Below, one piece after another: positions 9,927 to 22,164 of a DNA stretch of 64,000 bases (positions are counted from its first letter, which is position 1; each line of letters opens with the position of its first letter). The notes beneath the pieces were generated by a model that worked only from the letters and a program-made list of their open reading frames with translations, was not told the origin of the DNA and did no database searches. This stretch comes from Chelydra serpentina (taxonomy: Eukaryota > Chordata > Testudines > Chelydridae). The stretch covers positions 42,225,001 to 42,289,000 of the forward strand of contig JBAIAC010000004.1 in assembly GCA_037349315.1 (NCBI GenBank), read 5' to 3'. The translations under genes were made by a program, and so were the position numbers.

Positions 9927-11339
9927 CTTTTTAAAGGTGAACAAGTCAAATAAGCCACAGCATTTTCAGATACAGAAAAAATTAACATATGGCATATGGT
10001 TAACTTACTATAAAAGTGTTACAGTACCCATAAACAACAATATATTATAATAAATGCAACTGACACTTCAGTAACAAATTCAATACATAACTTTGCCACA
10101 GACACATTACACTGTATGTGATGGCTAACGATGACCCATAATCATAAGCATGAATTAGGCAAATGAGCATTGCTAACAACATGACTATGATTGGATTATT
10201 ATCTTCCCAGTGGCAACAGACCCCGACATAAATACCGAATTTGCTGAACAAACAGCCTGAAAATAATGTCTGCACAGAAAGTATGATACACAGTATTCTC
10301 TTTTTATTAAAAGAGTTTATGCAAACGTTCAACAGAAATATATTATTCTGCTCTATTTTCCTTTCACAATGAAAAGAGGTAACACTGGAGTCAGCTAACA
10401 AGGGTAGCTGTGAACTCGGTGGCTGAGCACTGAGTCTGGGAATCAGGGGAACTGAGCTCTATTCCGGTCTCTACACGGGACTTAGTGTGTGGCAATGGAC
10501 AAGTCATAGGATCAACTGTTTCAGTCTCCCGTCTATAAAATGAAGATAATCGTGCTTACCCCCTTTTTCAAAAGTGTTTTAGATCTGCTGGTGTGATGCG
10601 TACAGATTGTTAATTACTTTCATGAACAGTGAATTTCAGACAGTTTCATTGTGAATTAGTGTGGGCTTTGATTCATCACTTCCACAAGGCCAAAGCATGG
10701 ATGCTTGAAAGGGCAATCTGAACTCTTAATGTGTTGCCTGATTTATAATGTATTTATCTATTTAGAACAATTTACATCTATATAAAATGTAATTGCTAAG
10801 ATCAACCCACTGAAAATAATGATGTTGCACACCATGGGCCCTCAGGGCAGTGTGTAGGGGAGCACACCCATGGGAATTGCATAAAAAGGGGATGTGGAGT
10901 TGAATGGAGGAGAAAATGTTGCTCAGCTGCTTGCTCATCTACAGTACATAGCCACAGGCATCCTCTGTGCTGCAGCTTAGCACAGGGAAAAATCTGCATG
11001 CATTTGGGGTGGTGAACTGTGGAAGAATTTGTAGGGCAGGTGGTCGGTACATTTTTCTCTCAGTAGAAGCGGTTTTAGCTTACAAAGCAAAGTCACTTGT
11101 GGGCTAACATAGCAGTTTTTTGGTACTAAGTTTTGCTCTGTGACACCTCCAAAGACAAGCACAAGATACATATACAGGTAGTCAAAGATAGAGAACCAAC
11201 TGCAGGCCAGCACATCCACCTGCCACACCACCAATATTGGGGGGAAGGAAGCTTGGTAGGTGCATAAAGGGATGTCAGCTCTAGAGAACTGCAGGATTCA
11301 GTTCAGTATCTTTAGCTTCTTTCCCTTGGTCTTTGTGTC
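9927..11339. other. SPATA13 intron, mostly unassigned
   Basis: Single-copy-looking AT-rich sequence apart from one CORE-SINE relic, listed separately. Its open frames have no recognisable domain. Confidence 0.5.
10405..10600 (+). repeat. CORE-SINE/MIR-like relic
   Basis: Shows the order of an old CORE-SINE: GGCTGAGCACTGAGTCTGGG near the head, a CAATGGACAAGTCA block matching the usual gaccttggGCAAGTCA core, then TCAGTCTCC and TATAAAATGAAGATAAT. Diverged and without clear ends. Confidence 0.7.
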
Positions 11340-11342
11340 TTA

Positions 11343-11540
11343 GGGCATGTCTACACTACGAAATTAGGTCGATAGTATAGAAGTCGATTTTTAGAAATAG
11401 ATTTTATACAGTCGATTGCGTATGTCCACACTAAGTGCATTAAGTTGGCGGAGTGCGTCCTCACTACCATGGCTAGCATCGACTTACGGAGCGGTGCACT
11501 ATGGGTAGCTATCCCACAGTTCCCGCAATCTCCGCCGCCA
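11343..11540. mobile_element. Truncated copy of the autonomous Harbinger family
   Basis: Begins GGGCATGTCTACACTACG after TTA (11340-11342). Its inner part (11487-11535, GAGCGGTGCACTATGGG then AGCTATCCCACAGTTCCCGC) matches the complement of 5658-5712 near the right end of the autonomous element. The other end is not found, so this is a truncated relative rather than a complete miniature element. Confidence 0.75.
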
Positions 11541-13732
11541 TGTGGCAGAACAGCAGCCCCTCCAATTCAACAGAATTATGTAGGTATATTTTCCCATTCC
11601 ACAGATTTTTACACCAAAGGGAATAACTTGGCCCTATATTATGGGCCTTTGTGTGGTCCACCAAGGCTGCTTCAATGAAACCATCTTTGTTGCATGACCC
11701 ATGGCGGAGCCAATAGATTGTAACAGAGATTTCAGGCCCTTGTGTCACGGTAAATTCAGCACAGAAACTCTTTTAAGCAGCTTTAATAGTACACGAGAAC
11801 CAGAAAAGTGCTGAATCTGCTACAAATGGCATAATTTCTGCTCTGTAGCCAAGAAACAACTTAACTTCTTGAACAATTTTGACTGAGAACCAAAAGAGAA
11901 AGAGAGAAGAAAAATAGTGTCTCTTGGCTGACAACCAACTTGGATGGATGCCTGATGAGATTTCAAACAGCTGAATTAGAAAGCTCTTAAAAAAAGACAG
12001 GCTATAATGACTATAGTGAATCATTGCTGAGCTAGCAGACCCTGTTGTAATAACTCACACATACCACAAGCTTGTGCTGTTTGCTTTCGCTTCATTCCTT
12101 CCTTCCTCTCTTTCCTTCAGCCCATTTTTTATTACAACTTGCATTACAATTCAGAAAATAGGTACTATCTTCTCAGTGCTTCTAATTAACAAATATTTCA
12201 GCCTGCCATATTATATTTATGCTAACCTTAAAAGATTAGAAATGACACATATTCAGCAAACAAGGAAAGCACTTAAGATACAATATTTGGTTGTCAATTA
12301 GAACAGGGCACCATGACATTTCAGCCATTTTCTGTTGCTGGAATTTTATATATTCACAGTACATGCACAATCTAGTATCAGCCTCCAGAAATATACAATG
12401 AAATCTGCAACAGCAAAATCCCTTATTTATCAGTCTTTTGTTTGGATATGTCTGCTCCACCTTTTTGGAAGACTACCATCATTAAGCAGCCAATTTTTGT
12501 TGGTCCTTTGAGTGCATCATTGTGTACAATAATTTTAGGTACTAGAAGGAATTGTAAATATTTAATCTGATTATTCTAATAAGAAGGGGGGGATCAATAC
12601 AGGTAGCATTCTCCACTAAATTATTCCACTGACAATGCAAAATGTATTATTTTTATTAATAGAGCAAATAGGTAAACTATGAATTCTATTGCAACTTCTG
12701 TAGAGAACAAATAAAATTGATCTCAAACAAATCTATAGATCCTAGCTAATGGCTAGTACTTTAACTGGTGTAAATCAGGTTAGCTCCACTGAAGTCAATG
12801 GAGCTATGTTAGTTTGCACCAGCTGAGGATCTGGCATCCTCTGATAGCAACAGCAGAGCACAGATTTAAATAAGGTGCTAGAAAGACCTACCTTAGGATC
12901 TGACACAGGTAATAGAGCTCCACATACACACTGAGAGAGCAGGGAGTTGACTCGAGTCATTCTATATTTTTGTTTTACATAGTTTTTTTCTTAGAGAAAA
13001 ACACATCCGAACAGACTTGCCGTGCAACTAGTAAGGCAAAGCATTCATTCCATGACCTTGTACTTTTAGACTAAGGAAAGGACACGTCACATATCATCTC
13101 CTAATCTGCTGTTCACACTCCCATCTTGAGCAATAAACCTGTGCAAACAGACAGACTGTTCACCATTTGCAGAACTCCACCTAAAGCACAGTAGCAGATC
13201 CATATAGTAGTGCTTAATTTCTGTTTTCCAATACATGATGCTAAAGAACATCTATTTTTAGGCCTTGATATATAGTCGGTAACATAAAACACTGATACAA
13301 CAAAGAACATAATCCTCCCAAAACCAAAATCTCACTCCCACTGGTGATCAGTTACTTGCTAAGTAGTCCCACTAATGTTAGTCAACGGACTCATATAAGC
13401 AGTTGTTCACCAGTGGGAATAAAGGGTTCATTATCTAGCAGGCAGCCCCAATCCTGGAAGCATTTCAGTATGAGTGTGACTTTTGACATCAATGGGATAA
13501 TTCATGTGTGTGCAGTATGTACAGGACTCAGGCCATTGGGCCCCAGTCCTGGTCTCATTTACACTGATGTAACTCCACTGACTTCAAAGGTGTTACTCCT
13601 GCTTTATACTGATATAAGTGAGATCAGAGTCACACACATTACTATGATCAGCATTTGTAAAGAGTGCTACAGGTGTGCATATAGGGTGAAAATCACCCCT
13701 GTGCAGTGGGTCCAGCACACACACCTATACAC
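11541..13732. other. SPATA13 intron, nothing recognised
   Basis: AT-rich, no gene. A short palindromic motif around CCACTGAAGTCAATGG occurs at about 12785 (see findings). Confidence 0.5.
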
Positions 13733-13970
13733 CATTTCAGTACAACTTAAACAACCACCACCTTTGGATGAATTTAACATTCCAGGGGAATTACAGGTCT
13801 CACTAAGGCTGTGTCCACACAGGAGTCTCCAAAATTCTCCTACTGTTGGTCTAGTTCTAAAGCAGCTCCATTAGTGCTAGCAATGATGGAATCAGTAGTG
13901 TTTTATATTTCTAGTGTAGAGAAGGCTCAAGGCTTTTGTCCTTGCTCAGAGCAGGTCTAGATCACATAAT
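13733..13970 (+). repeat. Dispersed duplication, copy 1 (empty site)
   Basis: From CATTTCAGTACAACTTAAAC to GCTCAGAGCAGGTCTAG the sequence recurs almost identically at 15362-15433 joined to 16127-16270. Copy 1 lacks the Harbinger miniature element present in copy 2, and copy 2 lacks 12 bases near TTTTGTCCTTGC. The 13802-13930 part has Harbinger-like ends (GGCTGTGTCCACAC and TCTAGTGTAGAGAAGGC), so part of the duplicated unit may itself be a miniature element. Confidence 0.85.
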
Positions 13971-14792
13971 TGTAAGAACACTGGCAGTCGCTCTACACTA
14001 GTGCTCGTGGCTAGCACCAGTGGAGAAGGATAATGTTGGGAAAATTTCAGAAAATCCCCAAAGCAGGCACAGATAGAGGGAGACCATAACTCCTTGGAGT
14101 GCTGAAGTTTCACCTTCCTACAAAGTTTTAAAACAAAATGTCTTAAAAAGAAAATTACAGACTTGGGCTGAAAGATCTGTATTCAAATCTGTCCACTCTT
14201 CCCTTCCCTCAGCACATCATGTACATCTAAAATTAAACTCTTTGGGGCCTTATATTTCTCTTTACACTGTTAAGTCCCCAGGATTCTTCCAAGCACTGTA
14301 AAGGATAATAAAAATAAATAAACAAACATAATCATTGTTCAAGCAGAGCTCTTATTTGCACTAAAGTGGGAGAATAATGGTTGTCTGGGGAACTAAACAA
14401 TGCTTGTAACACTCCATTTATTTGTTTTATATTTCCATAGTTTTTATTTTTTCACCATGACAGCATTCCTAAAAATGCACCATCCTACATGAACACTTGC
14501 TAAGTCAGAGCCAGGTTATTACTTTCTATGACTATGTAATATTTCACTGTTAACCTCTTGTCTCTGGGCTGGCTGATCTCACAGACAGGGGTCAAGCTAC
14601 AACACTTCCATAGTTAGGACCTCACTTACCAATGCCAAACCAATGTATAACTCTACTGACTTAAGTGGAGTTATTACTGCTATAAGTATTATTAATATCA
14701 GTGTAAACAAGATCAGCATCAGACATTTAGCAGCTGAAATCTTAGCTCAGCTTTTATAGCTAGATAAGGACCAGTTCTGTAGTCATTCTTTA

Positions 14793-15088
14793 GGCCTGGT
14801 CTACAGTTAAAAGTTAGGTCGACATAGCTACATCGGTCAGGGGTGTGAAAAACCCACCACCCCTAAGCACCGTTGCTATGCCGACCTAACCCCCAATGTA
14901 GATGCAGTTATGTTGACAGAAGAACGTTTCAGTCGATGTAGCTACCGTCACTCAGGGAGGCGGTGGTCCTACACTGACAAAAAAAAACCCTTCAGTCAGT
15001 TTAGGCTGTATCTATATTACGGGGTTATACCAGTTTAGCTACGGCACCCTACCAATGCCAGTGTAGTCTCCGTAATGCAGACACACCC
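14793..15088. mobile_element. Harbinger miniature element, possibly composite
   Basis: 296 bp between TTA repeats (14790-14792, 15089-15091), ends GGCCTGGTCTACAG and the complement of GGGTGTGTCTGCATTACGG. Internal TTAGGCTGTATCTATATTAC suggests a second element end inside. Confidence 0.75.
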
Positions 15089-15361
15089 TTAGACAAAACT
15101 AGTGACTTCATACATTCAGTCCCACGCATTGTCTTCTGTGGAAGTTTTGCGCGAATGAGTCCTCTGCTGCTGATCTGTTGGTGTGATAGAGAGTATTGGT
15201 CTATTCTTAAAAGATTTACTAGTATAACTGTCTTTTAGGGGTGTTGCCAGTAAAAGACCTACTGTAGACACAGTTGTACTGGTATAAAAGTGCCTTATAG
15301 CCACATAGCTTATTCCAGTTCCTGAACCAGAATAAGCTATACTAGCATAAGCACTTGTACA

Positions 15362-16270
15362 TTTCAGTACAACTTAAACAACCACCACCTTTGGATGAAT
15401 TTAACATTCCAGGGGAATTAAAGGTCTCACTAAGGCCTAGGCTACACTTGCAGATGTACAGCGCTGTTAGTTAAACCCGTGTTCGTACAGCTGAGTAGGG
15501 AAAGCGCTGCAGCCTGTCCACACTGGCAGCGGCCAGCGCAGTAACTACCACTGACGTGGCTACATTTGCGGCACTTGCAGCTGTATTGGGAGCGGTGCAT
15601 TATGGGCATTCAGGTAGCTGCAACGTGCTTTTCAAATCGGGGGGGTGAGGGGGACTTTGACAGGGAGTGTTTTTGGAAAAAGAGTGGGTTTTTGGAATCT
15701 CCACAGAGTGTCAGCTCATTATTTCCACACCTCCACATCCCCTGCCTCTCTCTCAATCACTGAAAGCAAACAGCAGGGGCTTTGTTTGTTTTTAAAGAGC
15801 AGATAAAAGAGAGGAAACGGAGCCTGTGTTTAGCAGCTGTGTTTAGCAGCTCAACAACGGAGCTCTGAACTCCAACCCGGAAGTGCCGTTTCAAAACAAA
15901 GCAGCTTCTGGAGATCAGTAACTGTGTTGTTCCTGGGCTACACTGAAAGACCCAACGTTCCACCCACTTCGCAACAGTTGCTATTTCTCTCGGGGAGGTG
16001 GAGTACATGCAGCGCTGTATCTGAGGAGATACAGCGTTGCACGTGCCTTGCAAGTGTAGCCAGTTAATGAGTTACAGCGCTGCTGGCAGTTTTATTACGC
16101 TGTAACTTGTAAGTGTAGCCAAGGCCTAAGACTGTGTCCACACAGGAGTCTCCAAAATTCTCCTACTGTTGGTCTAGTTCTAAAGCAGCTCCATTAGTGC
16201 TAGCAATGGTGGAATCAGTAGTGTTTTATATTTCTAGTGTAGAGAAGGCTCAAGGCTCAGAGCAGGTCTA
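15362..16270 (+). repeat. Dispersed duplication, copy 2 (occupied site)
   Basis: Second copy of the 13733-13970 sequence, split at a TAA by the Harbinger miniature element at 15434-16126. The flanks of the two copies differ, so this is not a simple tandem duplication of the 1.6 kb between them. Confidence 0.85.
15434..16126. mobile_element. Harbinger miniature element in duplication copy 2
   Basis: 693 bp, ends GGCCTAGGCTACACTTG and the complement of GGCCTTGGCTACACTTAC, with TAA at 15431-15433 and 16127-16129. It includes a GAGCGGTGCATTATGGG block like that of the autonomous Harbinger family. Absence from copy 1 confirms the boundaries. Confidence 0.9.
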
Positions 16271-16279
16271 GTGTGTATT

Positions 16280-17280
16280 TAGTAATGTGTGAAAATGTAT
16301 GAACATTCTTATTCCCACAAACCCATTGTTAGAATTGCTGACTCTTTAAGTACTCGATGTTCCTGTGGAGTCTGAGAGCTGACAAATACTAAGAAGTCAA
16401 TAGTAATGTCAGAATAAGTTTTACAAACCATATGCCCTGGCACAATGTACATGAGCATGTGGGAACAATGTGGTCATAAATAATTTTATAATCTACACTT
16501 AACAGTGTAAAAGGCCAGATAAAGTGTCTCCACCCAGTTAAATTATAGATGCTAACCTTTGCTCTTTTTCTTGTTGCTAAACAGTGGCAGGAAACTTTAG
16601 CTGAAGCTCACACACATTATCACTGCTTGTTAAGGTCACAAAGGTCATTTTATATTTGATGGACATGATCAATATTTTATTTATAAAGCAGTAAAGGGTC
16701 ACAGATATAATCAAACTGACTACTGTGCAGGTTTCCAATGACAGAAAACACAAAGCTGCTGCATTCTTTCAAAATTTCAGGAGCAACAATCATTCATTCC
16801 TACAATGAGCCTGAAGTAATACCAGTGCCAAATAACTCACAGTTGACTAGGTCTGGAAGACAGGCAATTTTCAATAGATTTTAGTGCTGGTGTAGTCAAT
16901 ATACCAATTGTTACCACACAGGTGAATATTTTTTACTTTAGACAGAAACTACAACAATCAAGATTTTGTTTGCATCTTTTACCACATAATCATCCGCATT
17001 AAACATTCCCATTTCATACACAGGATAAAAGTGTTCAGGTTTCCCTTATGGTTAAATGCAACTCCCACAAGCATATCCTTTCTCTCCCCTCCCAACTCTC
17101 CACCACCAATACTGTCATTTAAAACAAGGAAGGCTTTTAAAGCACTGGAATGAAATCAGTATTTCCTAAGAAGTGCAATTAATAGTAAATCATAAATATG
17201 TGATTTAATCTTTAGGATCCACCCACCATGTATGTGTTGGGGGAAGGGTGTTTAGCTGAACACAGAGATCAAATTCTACT
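16280..17280. other. SPATA13 intron, nothing recognised
   Basis: AT-rich sequence with no gene or repeat that I can name. Confidence 0.45.
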
Positions 17281-19012
17281 CTTAGGGTTTGTCTACATTA
17301 AACATTAGCACTGGTTTAATTGCTCATTATGCCTATGAAACCTCAGTGAAGAAAATGGGGTTGCATGCAGTGCTTAATTTGTAATGAAAGAGATGCCGGG
17401 GCTAGGGTGATCAGACGTCCCAATAAAATTGGGACTGACCCAATATTTAGTTGTTTGTCCCGCGTCCCGACCAATGTACGGTCGGAATACCATTTGTCCC
17501 AATATTTTGGCATGGGGCTGGAGTGGACTGGTCACTCTAGCTGGCAGGCTCCCTACCTGGCTCTGCGCAGCTCCCGGGAAGTGGCCACCAGGACCCTGCG
17601 GCCCCTAGGCACAGGGGCGGCCAGGGGGGTCTCCGTGTGCTGCACCCCGGAACGGGCAATGGTAGCTGTGGGGGCGGGGCACAGACCTCCCTGGCCGCCC
17701 TGACCCTAGAAGCCAGAGGGACCCGCACGCACTCGGAGTATAGCGGAGCGTGCTCAGGCTACTACTGCCGCAGGGGCAGAAATGGGCTCTGCACTGAGTG
17801 TCCCGGCCCCCTGTGCATCAAGCGGAGGTGGGGGAGGGGTCAGGGGGCAGAGAGGAACCAGCGGGGTTGGCGAGGCCTGGGAGCGCAGGGCAAGCGGAGT
17901 GGGCCACACCGGGGCCCCTTCTGAGTGTGGGCCCGGTGCCACTGAGTCGCCATTGTAAAGCCAGTACTGGAAAGTGCTGCCCTTTCCTTGAGCCTGGGAA
18001 CACAAGTGACGCTTCAATTCAGCTGTCACCTGCCAGCTCTTTGCGGCCAGGCTTAGCGCTGCGCCGGATCCAAACCTGCTCTTGGCGAAGGAGCTTTGGG
18101 ATGCGACTGATCCAAAGTGAACTGAAGTCGCCCGTTTATTTTAAGGGGTGGGGCTGCACCCCCAGAAAGCTCTGCCATCTGAGAGACTCACTCTGCAGCG
18201 ACAACAGAGAGGAAAACCCACCCCAGTCAATTGAGCCTGGGCGGCTGCTGACCCCCAGCCCAGCCCCAGGGCTGGAGTGTTCCAATGGCTCTCGGCACCC
18301 AGGGCTCTGCACTCGAGGTGCCCTTAAGAAGGGCTGGGCAGGGCAGCTCGTAGGGAGCCCTGGCTAGCAAAGCCAGGCAGGGAGTCCCCCGCAGCCAGCT
18401 CTGTGGATGCAGCGGAAGAGCTAGAACTGCCGGCTCTGAAATGAGACACGGCCCCGTGTTCGATGGGGGAGGTGGCTAGAATTGGAGTTGCCATTTCCAA
18501 GCTTTTCTTTCACCACCTGTTTTTGCACAGGGGAGGTGGGAGTAGGTGCCCCGCAGAGGTAATAGTTGCATCCTCCCCCCAGCAGAGTGTGTGCAGACCG
18601 GCCCACCTAGCTCACGGGGGGAGCCAGGGCTGCAGAGGCTGCTGCTAGAGTTCTGCACGTGCTGATTCTGCCCAGGGCAGGCTGGGGCTGAGCACAGCTA
18701 TGCTGCTGCACAGGTCACTTACCCACACTGGAGAGCAGGAGCTGCACCCGGGGGGCATGCCTCTGACTGATGTATGATCAGGACGCCATTTGTCCCGATA
18801 TTCAGGTAAAATTTAAAACTTGGTAGTGAAATAGAAAATTAGTCAATTGGGGATGTCCTATTTGTTAAACCCGATTGCGCTCTGTTATCTGCTGGCAATT
18901 TTGGTTTTTCAGGTTGTTTTCAGGTGTAACACAATTTACAGTAGGGATATGTAGTTTACTGTTCTGTACCACAGTGCATACCATAGCACAAACTATAGTG
19001 GATGCATAATAA

Positions 19013-21386
19013 CACATAAGAAGCACAGAGACTGCGCGGTTCTTTTCAGTTGCTAGCTATCTAGCTAACTGTCTTCAGCCAAAAACCCCCTCCAATGAGG
19101 AGCCAACTATCAAAAAACAAAAAAGGCAGTGCAGATACAGGACAGAATGGGAAAACACTTACACCTGGATTCAGAAATCCTACGAGTGTGATTCAAAAGC
19201 CTTTTGTAAAGCATGCAGGAAGGAATTTAGCATTTGCCATGGCGGTGAGTCCGATGTTAGGCATCATGCTGATTCAAAAAATCATGAGCAAAACACCAAG
19301 ACTCACAAGAGCAATACTCTGGTCTCAAATTTTTTCAGCAGGCCAAATGAATCCTTCAATAACAAGGTTATTGCTGCTGAGCTAACGCAAGTTTACCACA
19401 CAGTAGTCCATCAACACTCCTATTGCTCGTGTGACTGTGAACTTAAATTGACACCTATCTTGTATCCAGATTCAACGATTGCGAAGCACCTCAGGTGTGG
19501 CCGAACTAAAGCGGAGGCACTGATCAAAAATGTGCTGTCGCCGCTCTCAACAGAATTTTCAAAAGGCCCCAGCAAGCCACACGGTCCCTATTTCTCAGTT
19601 GCCACAGATGCATCTAACAAGTGCAATGTGAAAACTTTCCCCTTATCACTGAGATACTGGGCACCCGAACATGGGATCCAAGATAAAATGTTAGACTTCT
19701 ATGAGCAAAGTGAAGAGACTGCAGAGGAAATAAGCAACACATTACTTGAAAAACTTGCAACACACACACTAGACCTGAACAAAGTGTCTTCCTACTGTGC
19801 TGATAATACAAATGTGAATTATGGAATGCGACAATCAGTGTACCAGAATTTTAAAAAAGAAAATGAAAATATCTTGCTTGCAAACTGCCCTGCCCATATT
19901 GTGCACAATGCAGTGAAACATGCTAGCAATACCCTGCAAGTTGACACTGAGACACGGGCGATTAAGACATTCAATCATTTCAGCAATTCTGCTAAGAAAG
20001 TAGCAGCACTGAAGGATATATCTGACTTTGTGGATATGGAGTATGCCACTATACTGTGCCATGTTCCAACACGCTGGCTGAGTCTTTTCCCAGCTGTAAA
20101 CAGGCTTGTAAATACGTGATAGGCTGTTAAGTGCTACTTTGTTTCTCTGGGCAATGACGAGTGCCCAAAATCTCTATGGATACTGTTCTCCGACATGGAA
20201 AACAGTGAATAAGGTGAGGGGCCTAGCAAAGTTGAGGTTTATCTGTTTTTCCTCCAGAATGTCCTGAAAATCTTCAATGATACTGTGCTCTGTTTGGAAA
20301 ATGAGATTGTGACGGCATGTGAAGTGTATGCCATAAGGAATAATCTGAGAATTAAACTTCAGCAACAGAAGAATGACAGAATCTTCGGCTCCAAAGTTGA
20401 AAATGCATTAACTGAGATGTTGCCCGTCACTGCTGAATGCCTCCAGAAAGACTTCATGAAATTTTACGATGTGTCAGCATAGGTGCCGACTCGGGGGGTG
20501 CTCTGGGGCTGGAGCATCCACGGGGAAAAATTGGTGGGTGCCCGGCAGCTCCCCACCCTGCCCCCCCACTACGGCTCACCTCCGCCTCGGCTTCCTCCCG
20601 AGTGTGCCGCGGTCCCACTTCTCCCCCTAGCTCCCAGCGCTTGCCACCACAAAACAGCTGTTTCGTGGCGGCAAGCGCTGGGAGGGAGGGGGAATGTGGC
20701 GCACTCAGGGAAGAGGCGGGGCCAGGGTGGGGATTTGGGGAAGGAGTCCAATAGGGTCAGGGAGGGGGCAGAGTTGGGGCGGGGAAGGGGTGTAGTCGGG
20801 GCAGGGCCGGGGAGGGGGGGGAGGTTGAGCACCCACCGGCACTGGGAAAAGTTGGCACCTATGTGTGTCAGTCCTATATCTGGAGAAACTGTTTGATTTT
20901 TCAACAACTGGCTACTTGTTCAATACCCAGTGCTTGAACATCAAAATTAATAGGGAATTCGAATACAGGGATCTGTCTGCGGCCATGACAGCTGTAAACC
21001 TACAGAAAACAGTGGATCTTGATCAGCTCTATGATGAATACTGTACCATCAAAGACATCAACACCAAGTTGGAGCCTGGTAAATACTCAGTTGGGGAACT
21101 CTGGTCTCAAGTGCTGAGAAACAAGGATGGTAGCACTGAATTCCTGAACATAACAAAGCTGGTGTCATACCTGCTCAGTATACCAGTAAGCAACACATAC
21201 ACAGAGCGTGTATTTTCAATCATGAAAGGTGCATGGACTGACGTCCAGAATCGAAGTAGCACAGACTTGGTGCGGTGTGAAACCCTTGTCAAAATGAATT
21301 TCCAGATGAGTCGAAAGGACTTCTACCGCTTTGTGACTGCCCAGAACCAAGTTATGACGATGGCAAAGTCATCCAAAAAGTACTAG
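19013..21386 (+). pseudogene. hAT transposase with BED-type finger, broken
   Basis: One reading frame is open from 19013 to 20116 and resumes after stops. In order: a zinc-finger-like CKACRKEFS...H region at about 19185-19275; an RNase-H-like part with VATDASNK (first catalytic Asp), ADNT and the h[10 protein letters not shown] (CxxH) motif; TRWLSL; and a C-terminal dimerisation block with [10 protein letters not shown] and KMNFQM. Damage: adjacent TGA TAG at 20117-20122, TAA near 20210, and a 386-bp hAT miniature insert at 20478-20863. Removing the insert and one 8-bp duplication would bring the downstream 20865-21386 part back into the same frame. No in-frame start upstream of the finger was found, so a 5' exon may be missing. 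AATAAA follows at about 21440. Transposition function is inferred from the family. Confidence 0.85.
20478..20863. mobile_element. hAT miniature element, CATAGGTGCC ends
   Basis: 386 bp with perfect 10-bp ends CATAGGTGCC/GGCACCTATG and a perfect 8-bp duplication TGTGTCAG (20470-20477, 20864-20871). GC-rich interior with inverted GGTGCTC/GAGCACC blocks. It interrupts the hAT transposase, so it is younger than that copy. Confidence 0.93.
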
Positions 21387-22164
21387 ACTTCTGACACATC
21401 TGAGAGGTATGCAAATTGTGAAGTTGATATATTGACTGAATAAAACCCCTGCCCTTTACCCATGTTGTTTGTTTAGTGTACAAATAAATTTGCATGTTTA
21501 AATACGGATTACAACTAAGTCTATGATTTAGTCAGGGACGGCACAGCCGTCACTGATTCCGGGCCTCCCTTACTTAGTTTGCTTCAACTGTCAGCAGCTG
21601 AAGCTGGGGCTGAAGACAGGACTGTGGGCCTCCCCTCCGTGACTGTGGCTGGAGCCAGGGCTAGAACTGGGACCCTTTGCTCCCCTGCCCTGCAACTGGG
21701 GCTCTAACCGGGATCCTGCACCCTTGTTCCACGGCTTGTAGCGGGAGCTGGAGTCTTGCGCCCTTGACCCATGGCTTCTGCCGAGGGCTGGAACTGGGGC
21801 CCTAAGCCCTTGCCCCGTGGATTGTGGTGGGGGCTGCATCAGGGGCCGTACGCCCCTCTCGCGGCTTCCTGGGGCTATGCGCCCCCTTCCCCCATGGCTC
21901 CGGTCAGGGCTGTGCACCTGTGGCTGCCCCCTCCCCCACGTGTCCTGATATTTTACTCTTGTGATCTGGTCACCCTAGACAGGGCTCAATCAATTTTTTA
22001 ACTTTCAGAACTGATGCAGCGAGCACAGAGGTGCCGGGGGGCAGCCCTGGCACAAATTAAGCACTAGTTGCATGGATGTAACTGAGAATAGAATTGGACC
22101 CTGGGTTTCTAAGGTGATTTGAATGCAAGATAGCATAGTTATCCCTATCGATGCAGATAATATT

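Larger units (their letters stand above)
17403..21977 (+). mobile_element. Candidate autonomous hAT element, TAGGGTGACCAGA ends
   Basis: Left end TAGGGTGATCAGACG, right end the complement of TAGGGTGACCAGATC; flanks GCCGGGGC and GACAGGGC agree at 6 of 8 positions. It contains the hAT transposase remnant. The same terminal sequence marks the miniature elements at 26708, 34780 and 45466. A copy of the complement of this end (CTGGTCACTCTA) also occurs at 17528-17539, so the first 137 bp could alternatively be a separate miniature element. The motif CCATTTGTCCC at about 17491 recurs at about 18787, so 17.5-18.78 kb looks like inserted GC-rich DNA without recognisable coding content. Confidence 0.65.
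17368..22066. mobile_element. Outer hAT-type miniature element carrying a nested hAT
   Basis: Ends CAGTGCTTAATTTGT and the complement of TAGTGCTTAATTTGT, flanked by a perfect 8-bp duplication GTTGCATG (17360-17367 and 22067-22074). Only about 124 bp belong to this element (17368-17402 and 21978-22066); the rest is the nested element at 17403-21977. Confidence 0.85.

Noticed and set aside
13344..13874. 176-codon plus-strand open frame
   Set aside because: Spans simple intron sequence and the start of a dispersed repeat; no recognisable protein feature.
17798..18367. 189-codon open frame in the GC-rich segment
   Set aside because: No domain, competing open frames on both strands, and located in sequence inserted in a hAT element.
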